From: DTWD01 sp963662965
GTDB taxonomy: Bacteria > Acidobacteriota > Vicinamibacteria > Vicinamibacterales > UBA8438
DNA: 64,000 nt
Assembly (NCBI GenBank): GCA_963662965.1
Contig: OY759970.1
Coordinates: 2,232,001-2,296,000, forward strand
Direction: 5' to 3'
Shown piece after piece: positions 9,107 through 16,760 of this stretch. The position numbers and the translations under genes were made by a program. The notes under the pieces were generated by a model. It was not told the origin of the DNA, searched no databases, and saw only the letters and a list, made by a program, of their open reading frames with translations. Every line of letters begins with the position of its first letter. Position 1 is the first letter of the stretch.

Positions 9107-10420
9107 TTGCGATCAAGTCTGAAGCGGCGGCGGCTCGTACCGCTCCTCGTGGCGCTTTCGGCGGTCGTCGCGGTCTCGACATGGACCCTCTCGCCCGCGC
9201 CATCCGCGGCCGAAGCGGTTGCCCGCGACCTCGAAACCGTCGACCCGGCCGAGGTCGGGCTGTCGGCAGAGCGCCTCGCGCGGCTCGATGCCGGCATGCA
9301 GGCGATGGTCGACGACGGCAAGCTGGCCGGTGTCGTGACGATGCTGGCGCGTCACGGAAAGATCGCCTTCGTCGACGTGGCCGGCGTCCAGGACATCGAA
9401 AGCCAGCGGCCGATGGCCCGCGACTCGATCTTCCGCATCTTTTCGATGACGAAGCCGGTCGTCGGCGTTGCCATGATGATGCTCTACGAAGAAGGGAAGT
9501 GGCGGCTCAACGATCCAGTGGCGCGCTACATTCCGGAGTTCGCCGACCTCGAGGTCTACGTCGAGGAGCACGCCGACGGCTCGCTACAGCTCGAAGCCGC
9601 CGACCATCAGATGACGATGCGTGAACTGATGACGCACACGGCCGGCCTCAGCTATTCCCTCGATCGTCGTCACCCGATCAATCGGATGTTCATCGATCAG
9701 CAGGTCCGCGACCCGATGCTGCCGCTCCAGACGATGATCGAGAAGCTGGCGAAGCTCCCACTCCTGGCACAGCCGGGTACGCGCTGGATCTACAGCTCGG
9801 CGGTCGATGTCCAGGGTTATCTGGTCGAGAAGCTGTCGGGACAGCCGTTCGCCGACTTCCTCGAGGAGCGCATCTTCGATCCGCTCGGGATGGTCGACAC
9901 GGCGTTCTACGTGCCGCCGTCGAACGTCAGCCGGCACGCGCTGCGACACTCCGCCGACGACAACGGCAGGCTGGTACTGGACTCGCGCGGCGAGCCGTTC
10001 TCGACATCACCGCCCGGCCCGTCCGGTGGCGGCGGACTCTTTGGCACCGCCGACGATTACCTTCGGTTTACACAGATGCTCCTCAACGGCGGGGAGCTCG
10101 CCGGCCGGCGTCTGCTGGCGCCGCGCACCGTCGAGATGATGCGGACCAACCACATGTCGGCCGAAGCGACTGCGAACATGTCGCCGCGGCGGCGGGGCAT
10201 GGGCTTCGGAATGGACTTCATGGTCTACATGGATCCGGCGGCCGCCGGCGAGCCACACGCCCCGGGCGCGTACTACTGGCTCGGGATCGACGGCACTTGG
10301 TTCTGGATCGATCCGGAGCTCGACTTCACGTTCGTCGGCATGATTCAGCATCAGGGCGCGGCGCAGCGTGAGGTTCACGGGCTGTCACGGAATCTGGCTT
10401 ATCAGGCCATCGTTCACTAG
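9107..10420 (+). CDS. Secreted serine hydrolase (beta-lactamase/esterase fold, class C-like)
   Basis: 437 residues from a TTG start at 9107, chosen because it gives a full signal peptide (basic KRRR, then a hydrophobic core ending PAPSAAEA). The SxxK nucleophile motif is S-M-T-K at 113-116 and the second-motif tyrosine is Tyr229 in YSSAVDVQGY. These are the marks of the EstB/PBP4*-like serine hydrolase family, which acts on esters, lactones or D-peptides in the periplasm. A region around HQMTMRELMTHTAGLSY is also diagnostic of the family. The substrate cannot be inferred. It seems to be a single-gene unit. Confidence 0.9.
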   Translation: MRSSLKRRRLVPLLVALSAVVAVSTWTLSPAPSAAEAVARDLETVDPAEVGLSAERLARLDAGMQAMVDDGKLAGVVTMLARHGKIAFVDVAGVQDIESQRPMARDSIFRIFSMTKPVVGVAMMMLYEEGKWRLNDPVARYIPEFADLEVYVEEHADGSLQLEAADHQMTMRELMTHTAGLSYSLDRRHPINRMFIDQQVRDPMLPLQTMIEKLAKLPLLAQPGTRWIYSSAVDVQGYLVEKLSGQPFADFLEERIFDPLGMVDTAFYVPPSNVSRHALRHSADDNGRLVLDSRGEPFSTSPPGPSGGGGLFGTADDYLRFTQMLLNGGELAGRRLLAPRTVEMMRTNHMSAEATANMSPRRRGMGFGMDFMVYMDPAAAGEPHAPGAYYWLGIDGTWFWIDPELDFTFVGMIQHQGAAQREVHGLSRNLAYQAIVH

Positions 10421-10708
10421 GGCGCCTTGCACGTGCGTGTCCCCGCTTGTTCGGCAGGGCGCGCAGGTTCGAACGGCATCGCCCAGCGAGCGGCGCAGCA
10501 TTGGCCTCTCTCGAAATCCGCGTCGTCACGGCGGCAGCAATGTCGCTTTCAGTAGCCTGGTGACGGTTCCTTAGACGGATTTCTCCGAGAGACCAACCGC
10601 TGCACCGCCCCGAACCTGCGACGAACTGCTCGCACGGGTCCGCCACATACTCGCGAAAAGCGCGATGGCGGACCGGAGCCCACGCCCGCCGCACGTGCCG
10701 TGGTCGTT
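10421..10708. other. Intergenic stretch with nothing recognised
   Basis: 288 bp between the hydrolase stop and the toxin relic. It probably contains the eroded 3' part of the AbiEii gene, but no readable similarity remains. Confidence 0.4.
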
Positions 10709-11025
10709 CTACCTCGACGGGTAGCCGTGGATCGCCAGAACGGACGCGCGGATGACGCCGTGGTCCCCGTCGCCGGGACCGAGCAGATCGACGTCGCGGG
10801 TGGCCCGGAATTCCTTCCCGGCCCAGACCAGGAAGAGCGCGGCGCCCTTCGGCGTGAAGCGGTCAACCTCGCTCGAGACGCCCAGCCGAGGAAGCGCTCC
10901 GCCGCATAGCGCTGGAGGACCAGGTTGAAATCGGCCGCCATCTCGCTGGCGCGGTTCTTCAGGCGCTGCAGCACGGACGCCGTGACCCTCTTTCCCTCCT
11001 TCACTTCGTCTGGGCCGGCCATCAC
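10709..11025 (-). pseudogene. abiEii: AbiEii-type nucleotidyltransferase toxin, broken
   Basis: The start (GTG ATG, 11025-11020) overlaps the stop of the upstream antitoxin relic. The first frame reads VTASVLQRLKNRASEMAADFNLVLQRYAAERFLGW. After a frameshift near 10885 the next frame reads VDRFTPKGAALFLVWAGKEFRATRDVDLLGPGD. The latter is the AbiEii core, with the conserved KGA-x4-W and the catalytic RxTRDxDLLGxGD motif still intact. The frame stops at 10709, so the C-terminal two thirds of the family are missing. Functional toxins of this type transfer nucleotides to tRNA or another target; this copy must be inactive. Confidence 0.75.
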
Positions 11026-11535
11026 GCGAGTGCCTTGAGGTAGGGAGCGATCGCCGACGTGGACTTACTGGTGCGACACGCCTCGTCGGCGCGGGCGATC
11101 TCGTCCGGGGTGGCCTGGCGCTGGCGGAGGACCTCGCCCAGCGCGTCGAGAGCGACATCCTTACCGACGAGACAAAGCCAGGGGTGAAAGCAATCGACGA
11201 CCGTTCGGGCCGGGTTGGTAATGCGGGCGGGGACCCCTTCGAGCCGCACCGTGTCGACGCCGTATTGGAGCTAAGCGGCGTTGAAGCGGACGACGCGAAT
11301 CGGCAGCTCGGGGAGGCGCGGCGCCCGGGCCTTGCGCCCGATGCTGACCCAGACCTCTCGCGGGAGCTGGGTACCGATCTCGTGGAAGCGCAGGGCCGTC
11401 AGCAGACAGAGAACAGCTTCGGGAACCCGCCGCGCGCAGACGGCGGCGAGGGAATGGTGTTCAGTCGGCGCAGCGTCAACCAGATGGTAGAGGCCCCGGG
11501 AGACTCGTTTTGATATCGGCGATCTCGCGTGGTGG
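11022..11535 (-). pseudogene. abiEi: AbiEi-type antitoxin (type IV TA), broken by an in-frame TAG
   Basis: One frame runs from about 11535: VSRGLYHLVDAAPTEHHSLAAV...EAVLCLLTALRFHEIGTQLPREVW...LPELPIRVVRFNAA, then an in-frame TAG (just right of 11,270), then LQYGVDTVRLEGVPARITNPARTVVDCF...DVALDALGEVLRQRQATPDEIARAD...APYLKALA. This is the AbiEi C-terminal domain order. The N-terminal winged-helix DNA-binding part is missing or eroded. The stop overlaps the toxin start, the arrangement usual for abiE operons. With the antitoxin disabled, loss of the toxin would be expected. Confidence 0.75.
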
Positions 11536-11717
11536 TGTGGTTAGCGCGTCTTTCGCGAGCGGTGACCCGCCGCGTCGAGCGACTGAGCGTGCGGCTGCCC
11601 ATATCCCGGAGGAAACCATTTACCTTTGGCGAGCGAAGCTGATGGCCACAGTTAGCGGCTAGCATGCTGCTTGAGCGAGCTGGTCTCCGGAGGGATGTGG
11701 GCGGTCGCGCGCGTCCG

Positions 11718-11748
11718 GGGCGGGGTTCGGGGCAGCCAGCCCCGTCTT
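11718..11748. repeat. Dispersed hairpin repeat, copy 2 (probable terminator)
   Basis: Stem CGGGGC (11728-11733), loop AGCCA, GCCCCG (11739-11744), preceded by GGGGTT. It lies 3' of the DUF3604 gene (minus strand). Same consensus as copies 1, 3 and 4. Confidence 0.7.
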
Positions 11749-11750
11749 AT

Positions 11751-14345
11751 CTAGACGGATAACCCCCGACCCAGATCGGGCTCGACCAGGCCATCGCGTC
11801 GTTCACCTGCCGCACGCGGACGTAGTAGTAGTCGCCCTGCCGCGGATCGTCGGTATCGGTGTAGGTGAAGCTGACGTCGCGCACCCTCGCGGATGATCCG
11901 CCGCAGCGTGATCCCGTCGTCCGCCGCAGCGTGATCCCGTCGTCCGGATAGCCCGGCCGGCATCGCGTGGTCGAGGCGACCGGCGCGGAGGTCGCCGAGA
12001 CGCAGAATGACCTCGGTTCCCTCGATATCGGCCGGTGGTCGATAGAACGGCGGCGCCGACCCCGTCTCCCGCGCATCGTCGAAGTCGAGCACGAGTCGCG
12101 CACGTGGCTGCACGTCGGACAGTGTCAGACGAAGCGAACTGGTGTCGCCGCGCGTGTTCGTGGCGAATTGCGCGCCGTTGGCGCCCGGCTCGAGAAACTG
12201 CGTCGTCGGATTGACGAAGTCCGATCCCCGAATCACGTCGAGGGTGGCCCCGTCCACGCGGAGTGTGCCTCGCCAATGCCGCCACCCGCGCGGCGCGTCG
12301 CCCGGATGCGTCGGGGTTTCGTCCGAGTGGAACGAGAGGAGCAGCTCGGTCGTGGCGCCGGCTCCGGGCCCATCGGGAATATCAACGGCGTAGTCCTCGC
12401 TCCAGACGGCCACGTCATTCTTCAGCAGGGTGATCGACTCGATCGGAGCGGTGCCGAGGACGCGGCCTTCGATGACGCGCGCGTTCGCGTACTCGGCACG
12501 CTGGCCCATCATGGTGTCGTTGAGCGTCACATCGAGAATGATCCGGTCCCCGGTGGTGGCATAGGTACGCCGGGCCTTCATCGCGTCGAAGATCGCGTCG
12601 CGGGCGTGCTCGGGCGCCATGACGGCTCCGAGACCGCCCCGCTGAGCGAGCGAGTTGCGGTTCGGTGCCGAGTAGCCGGGATGCGAGAGATGGTCGTCCG
12701 ACGCGGCCACCAAGCCGACCTGGTGTCCGTGGGAGAGGTATCGCCGGACGAACCATTCGAACGTGCCGTGCATCGACATTATCTCGATCAGCGGTTCGAG
12801 CTGCGGATCCGACTGCCGATAGTCGCCCGGGTTGTGGGCGTGCGGAATGACCAGGACGTCGGCTGGGTCGTAGCGCGCATGTAGCCCCTGGTAGAGCTCG
12901 GAGAGGTTGGGATACTCCAGCGCCGATACCCGTTGCTGGTCGCCGGCGTTCCGGAACAGCACGTTGTGGTGGCCGCCGAACCTGGTGTGTCGCGTCCACT
13001 CCCACCCGAGGTACGGCGTGAAGCGACCCGGTTCATCGAACGCGCGCACCGCGCTCTTCGAGAGCTCCCATTCCGCGTCATCGAGCCAGACGTCGTGCTC
13101 TGAGTGGGTCACGAAGTCGAGACGCGCGTCGTCGCGCGCGAACGTCATGAAGAAGTCGATGGTGCCGATCCCTTCGGCGTATCCGGAATGGCCGTGGGTG
13201 TCGCCCCAATAGAGGCGGTGCGCCGGATCGTCTACCACGAGAATCGGGTTGGTCTCGCCGACGATCGACCCGTCCTCGGAGCGAATGTCGATCCAATGGG
13301 GGCCGAGCTCGTCGAGTCTCATGTCGACGAGGGTGATCGGGTCGGTGCCCGGTGGGACCATCGCCCGCACCTCGCCGTCGACGAGCACTTCGAACGCCGG
13401 GATGTCGCCCGTCGCCCGGTTGAAGTATGTGTCCTCGGCCCGGACCGAAAGCTCGAAGGCTTCGCCCGGCTCGACGACGCTCGGCGCGAATCCATGGACG
13501 CCGGCGACGCTGGTGCCGCTGACTACAAACGGGAGCAGCGGCAGCGGACGCCATTCTCCAGAGGCATCGAGGTCGACATACAGCGGTAGTGGCATGCGCG
13601 CGCTCGACGTATTGGTCATCAGCAAGCCACGCCCGCCCCCGCTCGTCTCTCCATAGCTGATGGTGACCGTTGCCCCGGTGTCGAGCTGGCCCGAGGCGAC
13701 CCGGAACACCAGCGCCGGCTGCGGCGCACGGAATCCGCCGTGCGGTCCGCTCGCCATGTAGACGTCGGTTTCAAAGGTGACGTCGGCGTCACTCGTCCCG
13801 ATCGTGACGTAGCCGTCCGCCGTCGGGTCGTCGGTCTGGAACGGTCCGTAGTTGACGTTGAAGTGGCGCGCCACCCAGAAGCCGCCTCCGGTCACGACAG
13901 GATGCGTGCCCACCGTCCACGTCTGGCGAAGCGTTTGGTGCGTGTGGGCCTCGAACGGGCCGAGCGACTCGGCGTCGAGCGAGCCGAGCGCCCCTGGTTC
14001 GTCATGGAGTGCGAACTGCCGCACGAGGCGATCGACGATAGCGCCCTGGGCGAGGGCCGCGCGGCCGGCGGGCGGCTGGGTGGCGAGCAGCCGCGTACGC
14101 GGACCTTCGAGTCCGACCTCGTTTCCGGCGAGTGAATAGGCATCGACCCAGTCGGCGAGGATACGAGCCCGCGTGGCGATCGTCGCTTCGTCGGTCGGCT
14201 GCGCGGCGACGTCGGCTTTCAGTTGCTCGACGTCGTCGCGAAGATCGGGTTCGAGGTAGTCCCCGCCGGGCACCACCCCCGGCGAGCCACACGCAGAGAG
14301 AGACGCCAACAGGGCAATGGTTGGAACCGCGGTCAGCGTCGTCAC
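11751..14345 (-). CDS. DUF3604 lipoprotein or secreted phosphoesterase-like protein, C-terminus frameshifted
   Basis: 864 residues. The N-terminus has a lipoprotein-type signal (LLASLSACG). The C-terminal half is a PHP-like DUF3604 metal-binding domain: YWGDTHGHSGYAEGIGTIDFF, DFVTHSEHD, GHHNVLF, VIPHAHNPGDY and AASDDHLSHPG supply the His/Asp ligand set. The final ~50 residues are out of frame. A 23-bp tandem duplication lies near 11,898-11,943, and the alternative frame continues with the expected end VSFTYTDTDDPRQGDYYYVRVRQVNDAMAWSSPIWVGGYPSR, stopping at 11747. It is the third gene of an operon with ATGA overlaps. Substrate is unknown. Confidence 0.85.
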   Translation of the reverse strand: MTTLTAVPTIALLASLSACGSPGVVPGGDYLEPDLRDDVEQLKADVAAQPTDEATIATRARILADWVDAYSLAGNEVGLEGPRTRLLATQPPAGRAALAQGAIVDRLVRQFALHDEPGALGSLDAESLGPFEAHTHQTLRQTWTVGTHPVVTGGGFWVARHFNVNYGPFQTDDPTADGYVTIGTSDADVTFETDVYMASGPHGGFRAPQPALVFRVASGQLDTGATVTISYGETSGGGRGLLMTNTSSARMPLPLYVDLDASGEWRPLPLLPFVVSGTSVAGVHGFAPSVVEPGEAFELSVRAEDTYFNRATGDIPAFEVLVDGEVRAMVPPGTDPITLVDMRLDELGPHWIDIRSEDGSIVGETNPILVVDDPAHRLYWGDTHGHSGYAEGIGTIDFFMTFARDDARLDFVTHSEHDVWLDDAEWELSKSAVRAFDEPGRFTPYLGWEWTRHTRFGGHHNVLFRNAGDQQRVSALEYPNLSELYQGLHARYDPADVLVIPHAHNPGDYRQSDPQLEPLIEIMSMHGTFEWFVRRYLSHGHQVGLVAASDDHLSHPGYSAPNRNSLAQRGGLGAVMAPEHARDAIFDAMKARRTYATTGDRIILDVTLNDTMMGQRAEYANARVIEGRVLGTAPIESITLLKNDVAVWSEDYAVDIPDGPGAGATTELLLSFHSDETPTHPGDAPRGWRHWRGTLRVDGATLDVIRGSDFVNPTTQFLEPGANGAQFATNTRGDTSSLRLTLSDVQPRARLVLDFDDARETGSAPPFYRPPADIEGTEVILRLGDLRAGRLDHAMPAGLSGRRDHAAADDGITLRRIIREGARRQLHLHRYRRSAAGRLLLRPRAAGERRDGLVEPDLGRGLSV
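11898..11943. repeat. 23-bp tandem duplication inside the DUF3604 gene
   Basis: Two perfect adjacent copies of a 23-bp unit (starting ccgccgcagcgtg on the plus strand). 23 is not a multiple of 3, so copy-number change shifts the frame. Gain of one copy, or loss of both, puts the natural C-terminal sequence back in frame. Confidence 0.8.
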
Positions 14346-15028
14346 GCCTCAGTCCTGAAGCTCGAAGAGAATGGCCCGTGGCGTTCCGTCGTCGCCCCCT
14401 CGCTGCGTTCCTCATTGATCGAGCGGATCGTTCCCCCCTCGAGAAACACCGCGACGGTGTCGGTACGGTGGACATGCAGCGGCACCTCTTCACCTTCCTC
14501 GAGTTGGACGTCCCAGATGACGACCCGATCTTCGTCAAGCATCAGTGTCGAGCCGTCGCGGGAAAAGGGCGGGCGGATGTCTGTGCGCGCCTCACGCGGG
14601 GGAGAGGTGTACTCCTTCAGGTCGATCATGATCGAGTGACGTCCGGGTGTCCCGATGCCTTCTTCCTTGTGCGTCACCCCCTTGCGCTGAAGGAACACAC
14701 GAGGAATCTCGAACGGGATCTCGCTGATCGTGAACGTGCCGTCGGGCCGGGTCACCTTGAGCGGACCCCAGCGGAGAAATGTGCCGGTCATGTCGTAGCG
14801 ATGGCGGTGGTACGGCTGGGGGGCACCGTCCGGCCAGATCACTTCCCAGATAATCACCCGCTCGTTCTCGAACCGCTTGATGACGCCCTCACGCGGGTAG
14901 GCGTGGGGGTAGTACGGCTCGTCCTGACCGGTCTGTGCCAAACCGAGACCCGAGAACGGAAGCACAAGCAGACCAATGACTGCGGCGCCGATGTGTCGGG
15001 CGGCCATAGACTCTCCTACGGGGATCAC
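14342..15028 (-). CDS. Secreted protein with two cupin-like domains
   Basis: 228 residues with a signal peptide (AAVIGLLVLPFSGLGLAQ). Two beta-rich repeats follow, each with a short His-containing motif: APQPYHRHRYDMTGTFL in the first and EVPLHVHRTDTVAVFLEGG in the second. These resemble cupin metal-binding motif 1. Residues EDRVVIWDVQLEEGE and ENERVIIWEVIWPDGA are internal repeats of one another. Enzymatic role is unknown. The gene overlaps both neighbours by 4 bp (ATGA at 15028-15025 and 14345-14342), so it belongs to a tightly coupled operon with the phosphotriesterase-like and DUF3604 proteins. Confidence 0.75.
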   Translation of the reverse strand: MIPVGESMAARHIGAAVIGLLVLPFSGLGLAQTGQDEPYYPHAYPREGVIKRFENERVIIWEVIWPDGAPQPYHRHRYDMTGTFLRWGPLKVTRPDGTFTISEIPFEIPRVFLQRKGVTHKEEGIGTPGRHSIMIDLKEYTSPPREARTDIRPPFSRDGSTLMLDEDRVVIWDVQLEEGEEVPLHVHRTDTVAVFLEGGTIRSINEERSEGATTERHGPFSSSFRTEA

Positions 15029-16056
15029 GATGTCGGGACGAACGCGAGAAACCGTCGCGGGTTATCGACCAGGATCTTGCGAATCGCGTCCTCGGGCACG
15101 CCGGCGAAGCGGAGCTTCGGCACGAACTGCATCAGCACCGACGACCAGCCGTGACCGTAGTACCGCTTGAACTGCCGGACGTTCCCTTGGTCGGACGACA
15201 GCAGGATGTGATCCTCGAGACCGGCGTCCAGCAGGTCTTGCACCATCCGCACCTTGTCGGCGGCCGGGATGTCCGAGCGACCCATTTCGTGGCCGAGCGT
15301 GTCGAGCCCGATGAAGGCGCCGCGCCTGCCGATGGCGCGGTGGGTCACCAGCGGATTGTGCTCCGGCTTGAGCGTCGCCATATGCCCGATCACGACGTGG
15401 GACAGATCGACACCGACCCCTTCGATCACGTCCATCTGATCCATCGCGCAGCTCGGACAGCTCTCGTGCGGCGTATGCGTGAAGATCGGTAGCCCGGTCC
15501 ACAGATGCGCGCGCGCGATGGCGCGATGCACCTTGCGCTCGTCGGGTCGCATCTCGAGCGATGACGCGATTTCGCCGAAGGCGCCCCACCGCTGAGACGC
15601 CGCGTCCGAGACGAGCTCCTCGACGAGCTGGTCCTCGGACGCCTCCGACACGCGGACCGGGTAGATCGCGAATCCGATGTCCTCGAAGTACCCCCCGGCC
15701 ATGACGATCCGCACCTCGCTCCGATCGGCGATGGCGTTCAGGTTGCGGACTTGCTCATCAGTGCGGCGACCGGTCGCCGCGTCGACGATGCAGCCGAGTC
15801 CATCGAACGCACACGCACCGAGCTCCTCGACGGCCAAATCGATATCGGCGCGTCCAACGTGTTCGTGAAACAGCGTCGCGCCGTTCGCGAGCGCCGTGGG
15901 ATCGGCGTCGCCTTGGAGCGTCCGGATAATTGCGCCCGCCGGGAAGGTCGGCGGCTCGACGCTGGCGAACTGCTGCTGCGCTCGCAGGGGAAGCCCCGGG
16001 GCCACTGCCCCGGCTCCGATCATGGTCAACGCTTCCCGCCTCGTCATCGCTGTCAT
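15025..16056 (-). CDS. Phosphotriesterase/lactonase-family metal hydrolase, exported
   Basis: The start is placed at ATG 16056-16054 rather than further upstream, because GGGAGGA lies a few bases before it and the protein then opens MTAMTRREALTMIGAGAVAPG, a Tat-like leader. The amidohydrolase fold shows HEH near the start (ATLFHEHVG), FGEIAS at the strand-4 position, HTPHE, VIGHMA and LLSSDQG, which correspond to the PTE ligand set. The strand-4 residue is Glu rather than the carboxylated Lys of classical PTE, as in some homologues. It is likely a periplasmic esterase or lactonase. First gene of the three-gene operon. Confidence 0.82.
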   Translation of the reverse strand: MTAMTRREALTMIGAGAVAPGLPLRAQQQFASVEPPTFPAGAIIRTLQGDADPTALANGATLFHEHVGRADIDLAVEELGACAFDGLGCIVDAATGRRTDEQVRNLNAIADRSEVRIVMAGGYFEDIGFAIYPVRVSEASEDQLVEELVSDAASQRWGAFGEIASSLEMRPDERKVHRAIARAHLWTGLPIFTHTPHESCPSCAMDQMDVIEGVGVDLSHVVIGHMATLKPEHNPLVTHRAIGRRGAFIGLDTLGHEMGRSDIPAADKVRMVQDLLDAGLEDHILLSSDQGNVRQFKRYYGHGWSSVLMQFVPKLRFAGVPEDAIRKILVDNPRRFLAFVPTS

Positions 16057-16123
16057 GTGTCCTCCCGAGCGCCAGCATGCTACTACGTGGAGTAGTGCCA
16101 CGTGCTGCCTAAGAACGATCGGG

Positions 16124-16215
16124 GGCGCGCACAGCGCGGCCCCGGCGGCACGGAGTGGGGCGAAGAAGCCCCCGGGAGTGCCGCCGGCGGGGTTCGGGGC
16201 AGCCAGCCCCGTCTA
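16124..16215. repeat. Dispersed ~90-bp repeat, copy 3, with terminal hairpin
   Basis: Shares with the copy at 22,052-22,141 a left part (GGCGCGCAC...GCGCG...CGGAGTGGGGC) and the terminal hairpin CGGGGC-AGCCA-GCCCCG (16195-16211). It lies directly 3' of the Lrp-type gene on the minus strand, as expected for a terminator. Confidence 0.7.
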
Positions 16216-16665
16216 GAGCGGAAGCGCCGTGGAGTACTTCACTTGGCGCAACGCGAAACTCGATCGGATGCTGGCGACACCGGGCACTTGCGTGAGCGCT
16301 TCGTTCAGGAACCGCTCGTAGGCCTCAACGTCAGGGAGCACGATGCGCAGCAAGTAGTCCGAATCGCCGGTCATGAGGTAGCAGTCCATTACCTGCGGCC
16401 ACTCGCGCACCGAGCGCTCGAAGACTTCGAGCTGATCCTTTACCTGCTTGTCGAGCGTGACCTGCGCAAAGACGGTCACGCCGAGGTTGAGCGTACCCGA
16501 GTCGACCAGCGCCGCGTACTTCTGGATGACGCGGGCCTCCTCGAGCGCGCGGACTCGTCGAAGGCACGGTGCCGGCGTGAGCCCGACCCGCTCGGCGAGA
16601 TCCACATTGGAGAGGCGCCCCTCCTCTTGAAGCACCCGGAGGATGTGACGGTCAATACTGTCCAT
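16213..16665 (-). CDS. Lrp/AsnC-family transcriptional regulator
   Basis: 150 residues from ATG 16665 (MDSIDRHILRVLQEEGRL, the standard start of this family). The helix-turn-helix is SNVDLAERVGLTPAPCLRRVRALEE (about residues 19-43), followed by the RAM ligand-binding domain (VTVFAQVTLDKQ...VMDCYLMTGDSDYLLRIVLPD). Such regulators sense amino acids or related metabolites and often control a divergent metabolic operon. Here the divergent genes encode 2-oxoacid dehydrogenase E1 and E2 and an aminotransferase, which fits. Alternative in-frame starts upstream (16677, 16725) are less likely. Confidence 0.9.
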   Translation of the reverse strand: MDSIDRHILRVLQEEGRLSNVDLAERVGLTPAPCLRRVRALEEARVIQKYAALVDSGTLNLGVTVFAQVTLDKQVKDQLEVFERSVREWPQVMDCYLMTGDSDYLLRIVLPDVEAYERFLNEALTQVPGVASIRSSFALRQVKYSTALPL

Positions 16666-16679
16666 GACGAGAGCCATGC

Positions 16680-16722
16680 ACGCAATAATATTGCTAATAT
16701 TGTTAAACACAACCAATATTCG
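16680..16722. promoter_or_regulatory. AT-rich divergent promoter with Lrp-like operator half-sites
   Basis: In a strongly GC-rich surrounding this stretch carries AATAATATTGCTAATATTG and, 12-15 bp on, CCAATATTCGC. The AATATT units form direct and inverted half-sites, as bound by Lrp/AsnC dimers. It sits between the regulator gene and the divergent E1 gene and probably serves autoregulation and control of E1/E2. This is inferred from layout. Confidence 0.55.
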
Positions 16723-16760
16723 CAATCCTATGCCGCCAAAGGCTTGATAAAATACTGGGT

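Noticed and set aside
12000..12884. Plus-strand frame opposite the DUF3604 gene
   Set aside because: The minus-strand frame carries the full DUF3604 metal motifs; the plus frame has no recognisable sequence.
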